A stretch of 64,000 nt of DNA. It comes from Prostheceraeus crozeri (taxonomy: Eukaryota > Platyhelminthes > Polycladida > Euryleptidae). Made by a program: the position numbers and the translations under genes. Under the pieces are notes generated by a model. The model was not told where the DNA came from, ran no database searches, and saw only the letters and a program-made list of their open reading frames with translations. The stretch lies in assembly GCA_907163375.1 (NCBI GenBank), contig CAJQUW010005551.1, positions 310,001-374,000 on the forward strand, written 5' to 3'. This document shows positions 34,869-45,019 of this stretch, one piece after another. The number at the start of each line of letters is the position of its first letter. Positions within the stretch are counted from its first letter, which is position 1.

Positions 34869-34957
34869 GCTGCAAGAATTCGCGCAGCACAAATGCTTCA
34901 CAACGTTGACCCAAAATCTTTATGTCGAAATGTTCGCATAAACGAACGCTGGCAATA
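34869..34957 (+). CDS. Possible terminal exon with stop codon
   Basis: A strong acceptor (CTTCCTCTTTCTCCAG) precedes an in-frame 29-codon segment beginning AARIRAAQMLHNVD and ending NERWQ then TAA. An AATAAA lies about 180 bp downstream. It could be the last exon of the 33.9-kb gene, with a phase-0 donor near the end of that ORF (CAT before GTGTTT). That donor is weak, so the joining is uncertain. Confidence 0.35.
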
Positions 34958-35137
34958 AATGGCCGGGTTAATGAGACAGGATCTTTACCTCGTCTATCAG
35001 ATCCAAACTGTCCATAGAAGTAGTTTTATGTCGATTCAGGAACAAAATGTTTTTTTAAACGCATATGTACATGTAATTTGCGCGCTCTCTTGCGAAGTTG
35101 GATAAAAACTTGGGTTTAAACCCAAAACCCAAGTTTC

Positions 35138-35143
35138 AATAAA
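35138..35143 (+). terminator. Candidate polyadenylation signal AATAAA
   Basis: AATAAA follows an AAACTTGGGTTT/AAACCCAAGTTT hairpin, downstream of the 34.9-kb candidate last exon. Such hexamers also occur by chance in AT-rich DNA. Confidence 0.3.
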
Positions 35144-35279
35144 TGAGTAGAATCAAGTAAGCGAAGTGCTTTCTTTGTATTTTGTGCTGACATAAAGATT
35201 CTTCTATAGGACAAAATTCTTATTAGGCCCATGAGAAGTGTTGTATTAGTGTGAAACGATTATATATAGCTAAAACTGT

Positions 35280-35782
35280 AGAGAGAGAGAGAGAGGCGTT
35301 TATTTTCATAATTAAAAATCAGACTTGACAATATAGATCAAACTTGACAATTTACAGATCAATCACACCAATAACATCTCATACATATCAAGTAAAGTGT
35401 GAGTAACTTGTTGTAAGTAAACAAAAAAAAGAAAGAAAAATAATAGGAAAACTCATGAGCGACGGTTGCATAGCGATGTTGACCACGGCAGGAAAGAACT
35501 TGAGCTCTTTGAAGTTCTGCAAAGAGGCATTCGCAATTTATTGCTATACCTCAACCGATCCGGCACAATGTCATGCAGTGGATGGTTATGGGCAATTTCA
35601 CACTTGAGGAGGAATTTCGTGGCAGCATCTTCAAATTTGCTTCTCATTTGGGGGAAACCAATGCATTCACAATCTGAGCCACATATTGTGCGGTCCGCTT
35701 TCCTCTGAAATTTCTCTAACTTCGACATATTTTTCTCTGATGACCTTCCATACACAGGGGACGCGTACATACATGCGTACAT
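35280..35782 (-). mobile_element. 5'-truncated LINE 3' fragment (CR1-like)
   Basis: The minus-strand frame 35782-35453 encodes the C-terminal tail of a non-LTR RT protein: YASPVYG, LEKFQRKADRTICG, then LRMPLCRTSKSSSSFLP near the end. This tail closely parallels those at 38.2, 51.8 and 62.6 kb. The 3' end on its own strand runs into a (CT)n tract (35280-35296), as the 38-kb element's does. It is dead on arrival: only the last ~110 codons and the 3' UTR are present. Confidence 0.8.
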
Positions 35783-35789
35783 GTAATTA

Positions 35790-38045
35790 GTAGCCTAAGT
35801 ACACGTATTACGTTATAAAGCTTTCCATTAATTTAACCTGCTCTGTTATACTGACTAGTTAAAGATCTTTGATTTAATTGTGATTGAGTTAAACATTGCT
35901 TATACCAAAGCAATTGTTTTCATTTATTCATTCAGAAATATACATTTTTTAGGCGGTTGTCGGTGCTTCATCATTACCGCGTTCATCTCCATCGACACCG
36001 ATTGCCTTGCATTTTCAATCGGACGTTTAACAGCTGTCAAAGTCTGCGTTCTATGCTCCAGATATGATCCAACCATACTCATTCCAAGTTCAGAAAGAAA
36101 TTTCTTTCTTCTGTTTAAGTTTGAGGCGTTCCATAGTGGATTAGCACTGATGATAATGAAGGCGATGATCGCTATCAGATTGAGCATGCTGAAAAAATAT
36201 GTCAGTGGACAACGTCTTGTCTTTCGCTGTACTCTGTATGAATCGCATAGCTGTTCAATAGCATCTCCTGCCCTTTTGGTTTAATTGCAAGACAGAATGA
36301 TATCAGCCTTTCCTGTTTTCTAGTCTACGTTGTCATTATGATGCATTGTTGACATCAGATCACGATAACACTCTTCTTTCTTTTGGAACGTAAGATGCGA
36401 GTGTCGTTTTTTGATCGGCTTTTTATTCGTTTTCTTTGGTTGCTGGTCCTGCTACATTTGCAGCGAACGACCAATGTACTGATTGCAACAGGTTGATTTA
36501 GTCATAAGATAATTTACTCGCATCATCGAAGAAGATTCTAAACGAAACGATAAAAATGTAATTTCACAGAAACCTAGCATAGTTCATGAAATGAGTCCTC
36601 GGGACCCGAGCATTTCTACTGATATTTTTTATCTGTTGCGTGATATAAGAATCACAGACTTAAGACTGACCTGCTACACATTTATCAATGCCAAATGAAG
36701 GAATACATGAAATACCAGACTTTTATATCCATACAAAAAATCTATTCAGACAATTAAAGAGCAGCTGGGACCCCGGTGACCCATTTCATCCATTTGAGGG
36801 TTAAGCAAAACGGATTTCTAGGGTAAAACCGATGACTCATCGAATGAGTCTAAACGATAGCGATGTTGACTTTATTCAAGAATTTGCGCTGTAGTCGTTC
36901 CAGCTCCAATATTCTTTTAAGTCATTGGCTCGCTCTGATAAGGATGTATATTTTGACGTATGAAGTAATGATGTACCCTAATGATGTCATGATGCGTCGA
37001 ATGAGTCATTTGTTTTGCCACAGAAATCCTACTTTTTGTTTTTAGCGTGAGAGCTAGCAACGCTTTCTTCCAAAGCTCGCGCACTGGCTTCTTATTACTA
37101 TTAATTTGTAGATTGTCACCCAACATCAGAAAAGCGACAATTCTAAAGCTGTAGGTCCAGTCGTGTTGCAAACTACGGACCGACGTAGATTGCAAAATTC
37201 CATTGTTTACGGATCTACAAATGCTCCCAAGTTTCAAGTACTTTATAACTCAATGATCTAACATTCATTTAATCACTCAAGATGAGATATTAAATTTGAT
37301 GCTTTTAAATTTGATGAAAACGTCATGACAACGAACTTTGTTGTTGTAGTTAGACAACACAGTTTTCTGCTTGCAAAAATGATATTCATAGGATTTATTT
37401 TAGGTGCAGCACAATTTCAGTAATTTGATTCTTCTTAAAGTCCGGCGAAATAGACTTAGATCGTAGCCTGACCGGGCATTTGAAATTGCCATCAACAAGC
37501 AGCTAATTATCCACTCTAGTCCCACTAACTCACGCAAAGCGAAAGGTCGGATATCCGTGTATCAATCTGTCAGTTGAAATGAACACTGAGAAGCATGACT
37601 TTTGATGAATAGATATTGAACCGATTCATAGTAGATCACAATTAGCGTTGACAAGATGAGATGAAATGGCATGTTAGAGACGGAATGAGAAGAGCTGGTA
37701 TGGATGCCGTTTACACTGCTTGGAATGCAATTGAAGTAAGAAGTCGATTGAAGTAAAACTAAGAATTGTGTATCTCATTTCTCAATCTGTTGCTCAAATT
37801 CATTACTGGATGAAACGTTTTGGCGCCTAGAAGGAATCTTATGAATATCATTTTTGTAAGCAGGAGAGTGCGTTTGTTTAACTGCATCAATATATTTCGT
37901 TGTCATGACGTATTCATGAAATCTAAAAGCTAATTACTAGAGACAGCTACTCCGAAATATGTCACATTTCTAATTCGTGTGGGAGAAATCTGCCCCAAAA
38001 GTGCATTCATAACAATAAGCATGACAAATCTCATTTTGAGTGATT
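35790..38045. other. Intergenic or intronic stretch without a supported gene
   Basis: Only short ORFs are present, some overlapping on both strands (35880-36284 plus, 35924-36187 minus, 36917-37237 minus). None shows a domain, good splice borders or compositional signs of coding. Confidence 0.4.
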
Positions 38046-38215
38046 AAAGGAGAGAGAGAGAGAGAGAGAGAAATGTTTATATTGTATCGTCGAATAGAAA
38101 TCAGAAATAAAATACACAGATAAAAGTAGCAGAATGACAGTTTTGTTTAGTCGAAACTAAGAACACATTCGTATACGCGTACAAAAGCAAGTATAAAACT
38201 AATAGTCACGTGCAT

Positions 38216-40830
38216 TTAGTGTCTCGTAGATGACCTTGAAAGGGTGCTACAAATGCGTGGAAAAAAAGAATTTTGACGACGCAAAGTTCTACAGAATGGT
38301 ACGGCGAGACGCCCACTTGGTAAATAGCTGGGGAACAATTCTCTGATGGAAGTCTCTAATCTTTCCAGGCTGTTGAAGGTGTTGATAGCTTGCGACCATC
38401 TTCTAGCTTCAATGTCATCCAGCTTCAGATCACGCGATTTGATTTTCAGACAGCGCCTCTGAATCTTCTCCAGTCGGTTTGAGTCTGTTGAGGAGATTCC
38501 CACAAACGCTGGGCAGCAGTACTCTATCAGCGACCGAACCAATGCTTGATAAATGGTAGTGAAGTCATCAATACTAGTGACAGATCTGACCCGCCTCAGA
38601 ATGTACATGCGTTGAGCACACTTTTTCTCGATGAACTTTACATGGCCTCTGCAAGGTTCGCATCCAAATGAACCCCAAGAAACCGAATGCTGTCTTGGAA
38701 CTTGACAGTTGGGATGGCACCCTCGATACTGCAAATGCTCTTGAATCCACCGCGGTAATTCACTAGACCAGTGGTTTTCTCCGTATTCAAGGTCAATTCA
38801 TTTGACGCAACCCAATCTGAAATATTGTCAAGATCACTTTCGATCTCAGCAAGATCCTTTGGAATGCTGGACTTTCGGACTCTTGATAAGAAACAAATGT
38901 CGTCAACATACTTGATTATGGTTCGAGGGGAAAATAGTCTGAAGCGATGAAATATAAATGCCGAACAAATAAGGTCCTAGGAGGGACCCCTGTGGCACTC
39001 CTCCTGTGACCTTCATCAATTCACTCTTCTGTCCATCAATGCGTACTCTCTGTTGCCTGTCCGATAAGTAGCTCTTCAATAACAACAGAAATCCCGCAGG
39101 ACGATTCATCTGACTGGCCTTGGAAAGCAGCTTTGAGTGACAAACTCTGTCAAAGGCCTTGGAGAGGTCAAAGCTGATCAGAATAGCGGCTCCCGTATGT
39201 GGGTCATCGGCAAATCTGGTTAGGGCATCGTGAGCATAGATGACAGGGTGAGTTGTTGATGATTTCTTCCTAATCCCGTATTGATTAGCACCAAGGTGAG
39301 CTGTTAGCTGGGGACGGATGCTTGATAGGATGACACGCTCGGCAATCTTGGCTGGAATTGGCAAGAGGCTAATCGGTCTGGATTTTTCTATTACATTCTC
39401 CGAGGTTTTGGGGATCGGAATTATGTCACCAATTTTCCAGATCAGTGGAAAACGTCTTTGGCGCAGGCATTCACTGATGAGGTGATGGATCGGCTCAGCG
39501 AGGACCAGAGAGCACTTCTTGTAAACTGCAGTAGGCACAGAATCACTTCCAGTTGCCTTTGGTGGGAGTCGTGAAAGAATGCTCCAGATGCCCTCAACAC
39601 TTAACTCAGGTAACCAGCAGTCGTCTGGAGACCCGTCGACGAAGTCAAAACTGGAGTTGTTGGCAATGCTACAGTAATAGTCATTGATCGTATTGAGCAC
39701 CTCGGATGGATTACTGGAGTTTCTGAGCCAATCAGTGGGATCTCTTCCAGATTTTCCCCTCTCCATGTTGACGAATGACCATAGACCCCTTGCGGAATCC
39801 GAGCATTTAGAGCGAAAGTAGTACTGCTTGGCCTTCAGAATTTCTTGTTTTACCTTGACTTTCAAACCATTGAACAACGGCCAGTTTCGAGCACGATAAG
39901 CCTCCCATCGGCGGTTTATCAGGATCTTTAAAAGAGGTGAGATCCATGGAGCATCATTGTCAGTCAAATAGACTGTTGTTTGCGGAATTAACTTCAGTGC
40001 ATCATACATGAATCCATAAAAAATATCACATTTGGTGTCGATATCATTCGGAGCATACAAGCGTGAAAAGTCATTGTCAAGGAAAGATCTTTCAAATGCA
40101 AGAATGTTCGACAAGCGTAAGTCATAGAAGATATGTTTCTTCACCACACGCTGCTTCACCAATACTTTTGTCTTAGCAAGAACAGTAGCATGATCTGAGC
40201 CGGCTATTGGAGCACCAATTGAGACGTTTTCGGGAAGATAGTCATTTGACAAGCTCTTGTCCACGAAAATGAGGTCGAGGTTGGCAGTCTGTCGAGTAGC
40301 ACCATGTACAATATTAATCAAGGAGAATCCAGATTCAAGGAAGGAGCGATTGTATCGGTTAAAGTCACCAGCCGCGATTAGTCGATGAAAAGGAAGATTA
40401 CTGAGATGATGATCAAGACAGTCACTGAGGGTGTCACAAATCCTCTTGAAATTTGAATTGACGATCCCAGGCGGAATATACATTCCCGTGAATACTATTT
40501 TGGAAGTAGGGATTTGGATGCAACAAACCTCAACCTCATCAAAAGTGGGTGTGGATATCTGGGTAGCGCGCAAAAACTTCTTTGTCCAGATTGCCACTCC
40601 TCCTCGTCCAGAATCATTCTTTCGATCGGTGCGATGACACTCACATCCTGCCATTTGAATGCTCTGCGTTGGATTCTTGGGAGAGAGCCATGTTTCAGTG
40701 CAGATAACAATGTCGGGGTTAAGTGCGATGACTTGGCTGTGAAGATCATCAAACTTATTATTGATCGAACACAGATTGCTTAAAAGGATAGAAGGTAGTC
40801 TCTCTCTCTTGGAATGTTGAGATATAAAAT
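38216..40830 (-). pseudogene. LINE ORF2: AP endonuclease plus reverse transcriptase, two frameshifts
   Basis: The frame is open from about 40830, before the first methionine at 40654. It begins with endonuclease sequence LCSINNKFDDLHSQ and IVICTETWLSP, then RGGVAIWTKKF, VIFTGMY-like FTGMYIPPG, AAGDFNRYNRS and GSDHATVLAK. RT follows with ATGSDSVPTAVYKK, RPISLLPIPAKIAERV, LISFDLSKAFDRVCHSK (motif A) and GVPQGSLLGPYLFGIYIS (motif B). The catalytic YVDD motif (IIKYVDDICF) is in another frame, so a frameshift lies near 38930. A second lies near 38645, before FIEKKCAQRMYILRR and the C-terminal tail ending RQNSFFPRICSTLSRS. These proteins nick target DNA and copy their own RNA at the nick. Confidence 0.92.
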
Positions 40831-40836
40831 CCGTTT

Positions 40837-41802
40837 CTAAAAATCCTGTTTGATCTCATCAACAACATCTCCATTTATGTATAATTTCTTATTACGGACA
40901 TACGCATCTTCCTCAAGGAAATTCGTGCGGTGATCATGGGCTCTTTTGCGAAATTCTGCCAATCTCTTGTTTACTTCAGCAGGAAGATCTTCATGTAAGA
41001 AGACTTTGCATAAAGGAGAGGCTTTCTTCTTCAATTGACGAGCTTTACTGAGGAAAAGCCTAACTGTTCTTTCAGTTGACTTGACCATTATAAGCCTGGG
41101 TTTTCCATCGTCTCGTGTTTTGCCGAGTCTCCGAATGTCTTTGAAACTCTTGGCTTCATCTTCTAGGTCAAGTGTCTCAGCAATCAAGTGGACAGCTTCC
41201 GAACAATTTGAGATGGATTTGCCATTGATTGTGCACGCTTTCTCTGGAAAATTCCTGATTATTAGATTTTCTCTCCGTTTCGCGGAGTCTTGTGAGCGCA
41301 CCTGTCTCCGCAGGTGGCTGATTTCACTTTTCAGTTCTTCAGTTTCCTTTGTATTAGCTTCATGAAGCTGTGAAATTCGTGAAACGATAGAGGAAATTTC
41401 ATTTTTCTGTTCATCGACCATTTCCACCACGAAGTCGTTCACTTCTTGCACCTTCGATGAAAACTCTTTGAACTTCTCTTCGATCTTGGCGTCGACCATT
41501 TTCAAGATTGAATCCTTTAGCGAGTTAAGTCTGGTATCTAGCTCGGATAGAAAAGACTCTTGTGCTATTTGGGCGCTATATTCCAAATAAGCTTTGCATT
41601 TCAAACATACGAAGAAAATGTTCTTTAATTCCTTCTCAGGCATCTTGGAATGACCAATGCAAGCTGCATGAAATTGCATGTGACAACCTGGGCTGTTGCA
41701 TACGACAATTCGCTTTTCTCTATCCTTCGCTTTATCGCCAATGACGCATGAATCGGCAAAACATTTGCACGAATTTGTCATGTTGGACTGATCGGGTTGC
41801 AA
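40837..41802 (-). CDS. LINE ORF1 protein with PHD finger and coiled coil
   Basis: The 321-codon frame is intact. Residues 12-70 form a PHD-like zinc finger: CKCFADSC, then VVCNSPGC, FHAAC and FVCLKC. A long heptad-rich coiled coil follows (about residues 75-175), then RRENLIIRNFPEK, the start of an RRM-like/transposase-22-type region, and a C-terminal domain with KVFLHEDLPAEVNKRLAEFR. This order is typical of CR1/L2-clade ORF1 proteins, which bind the element RNA as multimers. Its end overlaps the open part of ORF2 in a different frame. Confidence 0.88.
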   Translation of the reverse strand: MQPDQSNMTNSCKCFADSCVIGDKAKDREKRIVVCNSPGCHMQFHAACIGHSKMPEKELKNIFFVCLKCKAYLEYSAQIAQESFLSELDTRLNSLKDSILKMVDAKIEEKFKEFSSKVQEVNDFVVEMVDEQKNEISSIVSRISQLHEANTKETEELKSEISHLRRQVRSQDSAKRRENLIIRNFPEKACTINGKSISNCSEAVHLIAETLDLEDEAKSFKDIRRLGKTRDDGKPRLIMVKSTERTVRLFLSKARQLKKKASPLCKVFLHEDLPAEVNKRLAEFRKRAHDHRTNFLEEDAYVRNKKLYINGDVVDEIKQDF

Positions 41803-42169
41803 AAATGAATCGAAGCACGGACTTTACAGGTGAACTGACGTTGTCAACCGATACACCACGCAAGCAGATGAGGGTGACTGAAGTTCTTCTATACTTTGAC
41901 ACCCAAATCGAAGTTCAACTTGAAGAGATCACGCCACCAATGACCTTGAAGTTTCTACTGGAAGCGGCGACGGGAACAACACTCACAGGCGTAGGGAGGC
42001 AGTTTTTTGGAGATTACGCGCGAAGTAGTGGACCAACGAGGGGGACGATGACGGAGAAAGCACGGGCGTCGGATGAGGATCACTGTGATGCAAGATTCGA
42101 CGAGGATAGACAAGGATAAGGCGGCGAACGGCGAGAGATATTTCACTTCGGAGAGAGAGAGAGACCAGA

Positions 42170-43135
42170 CACGACCAGCACGTTAGGATGCCAGATCATT
42201 ATTACATGTGTGAGTACACCAAACTTGGTTGAATTTGTAGATCCAAAAACAAATGGAATTTTGGGATGTTTGACCCTCTGTAACTTGCAAGACGACTGGA
42301 AGTATAACTTAAGAATTTTCATAATTTAAATAGAAAACAATCATAATTTTAAAAAAATTGCCACTTAAGAATTTTCGTTTTAGTGATGTTCGGTGACAAT
42401 CTACAAACTAAAAGTAAAAAGAAGCTCTTTAGGAAGAAAACGTCACTAGCTCTCACACCAAAACCGCGCAACCTACATTTTGTGACTTTTAGTTGGCATA
42501 TGTTCAAACTTTCCATAAAAAGTGTTGAACTTGGCTCGCTGGAAGGTCAAATATATGACCTACATTGAGATGTACTTTTTCAAATGTCTGAATTTTATCA
42601 AATGTTTCAGACACTTTTATGACAGTTTTCAATAAATAACATCGTTCTTCAGCATGACATAGAAAACACAATTTCTTGAAGACTTGCTGGTGTTTGCATT
42701 ACGTTTCTAACTTAAGGCGAGTTTGTTGCTTTGATACTTAAGTGATGCATTTTGGTCGTCACACTCATTCCTAAACGAGCGAACCAGACAATGAAGGTCT
42801 GCACAATATATGCTCAATTCGTCATCAGAAAGATATGCCATTTTATTCCATCTTTATTTTGCATGCACCCGTGCACATGCATCTCATGATTTCATCAAGA
42901 GATATCAGCATCTATAGAGTTTCGCTCTGGGAATTTCCGATGATTTCCGAGTACATAATTCCCGGGAATTCATATCAAGAAATCAGAGAAGTTAATTGAT
43001 TTCAAGGATTTCAATCTACAGAGAGAATTTATCCCTCTTTGATGCTAAAAACTGTCACCTAAGTTACGGTACTGCACATAAAAGCTTCAACACACAGGAG
43101 TGCGCAGACTTTAGAAAAGGGCCAAGCAGATTAAT
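42170..43135. other. No supported gene
   Basis: AT-rich sequence with one 61-codon ORF (42383-42568) lacking any motif. A possible diverged start of the dispersed repeat lies at the right edge. Confidence 0.4.
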
Positions 43136-43139
43136 TACG

Positions 43140-43480
43140 CAGCAAGATAAAGTTCTTTGTCTGCGTTGTTTGACATTTTTAACACTTGTGGTCACGCTTA
43201 GAACTAGTCCCGAGGGGCAAGATCTATTTTCCATTGAACGTAATAGCAGATGTTCAGACTTCAATATGAAAACGGAAGATCGTGTGTTCCCTAATACAAC
43301 TTTCCTTTCATATTGCGCGTCTGAACGTGACCAATCACGTAAGCCAAAGGGAGAAATAAATCTTCACCTCTCTCTACCATTGCATGCAATGGCTGAGATA
43401 GAATCACGTCACCTCTAGAGTAACCGCGTCAGCCGAATCCATCTCTGTGGGACCAAGTGTACCAAAAGCAGATCCGCACC
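43140..43480 (+). repeat. Dispersed repeat R1, copy 1
   Basis: Shared blocks with the copies at 49 and 49.9 kb include TTGTCTGCGT, GGTCACG, AACTAGTC, GAGGGGCAAGA and TTTTCCATTGA, followed further on by CAATCAC, TGCCATTGC-like and AATCCATC blocks. No coding sequence or clear termini are visible. The 140-codon ORF across it is not protein-like. Confidence 0.7.
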
Positions 43481-43879
43481 TCCTTGGGGGAAACCAATTG
43501 ATGAGAACCCCTTCGTTGGTTCCCTCCCCCTTCTGCTAATAGTCAATATCGATCAGCATGAACTGCGATTCAGTAGTGCGCATTAATTTCACAGTAAGCT
43601 TGTACGAACTGCGATATCGAAAATTTTTTATAGATATTTCTATACAATTATTAGGTAACTTTAAATATTGAATTGAGTACGTATGTCATATCAAGATCTG
43701 GTCAGACACTTAGTGCTCTTAAATTCGAAGGAATTAGCTCATCATTTATGCTAGAAAATCAGAGTACAACAAATTTGGCAAGTCTAACTATAACTACAAT
43801 ACGATGCACTATCCATCATGCAACATATTAATCCATGCAAAAAATGTCCTACTGTCAGGACAAAAGAAGGGGCCAGGGC

Positions 43880-44055
43880 CATGGACCAGCACAGTGGCCT
43901 TGTGGTAGATTGCTCGCTCTGCATCCTAGAGACTTGGGTTCAAATCTGGGTTGGGGCAATGCGCACGCACATGCTTTAACATGAAGAATTTGACAATGAA
44001 CTTCCCAAGTGACTATCCAGCCACCAGATAACGTAAGTACTCGCAAAATGATGTT
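43880..44055 (+). mobile_element. tRNA-derived SINE
   Basis: AGTGGCCTTGTGGTAGATTG resembles an RNA polymerase III A box, and GGGTTCAAATCT about 40 bases later is a good B box, at tRNA spacing. A non-tRNA tail follows. The tRNA-like part does not fold as a full cloverleaf by eye. The antisense 63-codon ORF across it is an artefact of the SINE. Confidence 0.72.
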
Positions 44056-44883
44056 GCCTTTAGGCCGAACATGATCGTTAAGTTTCTATGGCTTAAAATA
44101 CATTAAAATCGTCGCAAATTACTTTTCAGCAATTGACGTTAAATATAGCAGAAACAACATTATCTAATTCGTTGCATGATTACAATTAACATGCCGCCAC
44201 AGTAAGATATACAAAGTTTAACAAATTGTGTGACATCCTCCACCATCATTCTATATGTAATATAATATGCTGATTGTCATGCAATGCTTTATTCATATTA
44301 GTAACTTTTAATGATCAAGAATGTTAACGCAGCATTTCTGTAAGCATTTCATCATGCATGAAAATTCTTAAAATCTCACGGTATTCATAGACATTTCCAG
44401 GGAAAATGCGAAATCATATCAACATCTAATCCGAAATTGATTGTACAAATTTTTAAATATCCTTTATTCTGCGACCTTTTAGGTTTGTGATTGTGCTCTT
44501 GCACTCAATTTCAATAAATATGAAAAACTATACGACATCATACGGTGATACTTATGGTACGAATAATGTCACACAGCGTATGTTATCTGCTATTAAGTCA
44601 AAACACATTCCATTCCTTGAGCAGAAAATATTTATATTATCATTTTACTGTGACTTTAACACATTTATTGCTGTCATTATCAAGTGCTATTCAGAATACA
44701 GAGAAAACAACATCAGCTTGCAGAGGAGTTCTCTCTCATGGCAATTTTCATCATGATTTTTGAATTATTATTTGTTCTAGTGGAGGGTAGCAATGATCAA
44801 TATTTGAAAGGTATGTTCTGCAAGATACAAATGTGCTATTGTGAGTGACACTTTGTTAAGTAGCTTACTGTGCCTTCTTTCAG

Positions 44884-45015
44884 ATGAGTGGCAGACAAAG
44901 GGATTGGAGTTCAAATGGATGTCAGACGTTATATATCCACCGAATAATTCATATGTCGTTGTGGGAAAAGTCATCGCACATGATAGATTTTGGTATGAAT
45001 GGGTAAATGATAGAC
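44884..45015 (+). CDS. Lectin-gene exon a: ectodomain segment
   Basis: The acceptor CTTCTTTCAG and donor GTAAGT bracket 132 bp, entering and leaving in phase 1. It encodes EWQTKGLEFKWMSDV, then NNSYVVVGKVIAHDRFWYEW, a hydrophilic beta-rich segment with one glycosylation sequon (NNS). No family is recognised. A phase-1 exon end upstream, possibly in the 33.9-kb ORF, is needed. Confidence 0.65.
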
Positions 45016-45019
45016 GTAA

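Larger units (their letters stand above)
38050..42165 (-). mobile_element. Nearly full-length CR1-like LINE
   Basis: It has the order 5' UTR (GC-richer, about 41810-42150), ORF1 with a PHD-type finger, ORF2 with endonuclease and RT, a short 3' UTR, then (CT)n. GA/CT microsatellite sits at both ends (38050-38071 and 42152-42164), which either marks insertion into a CT repeat or combines a CT-type 3' tail with a chance tract. About 4.1 kb is close to the usual CR1 length. ORF2 has two frame changes, so the copy is inactive. Confidence 0.88.

Noticed and set aside
43855-44046. 63-codon minus-strand ORF with proline/cysteine content
   Set aside because: It is the antisense of a tRNA-derived SINE.
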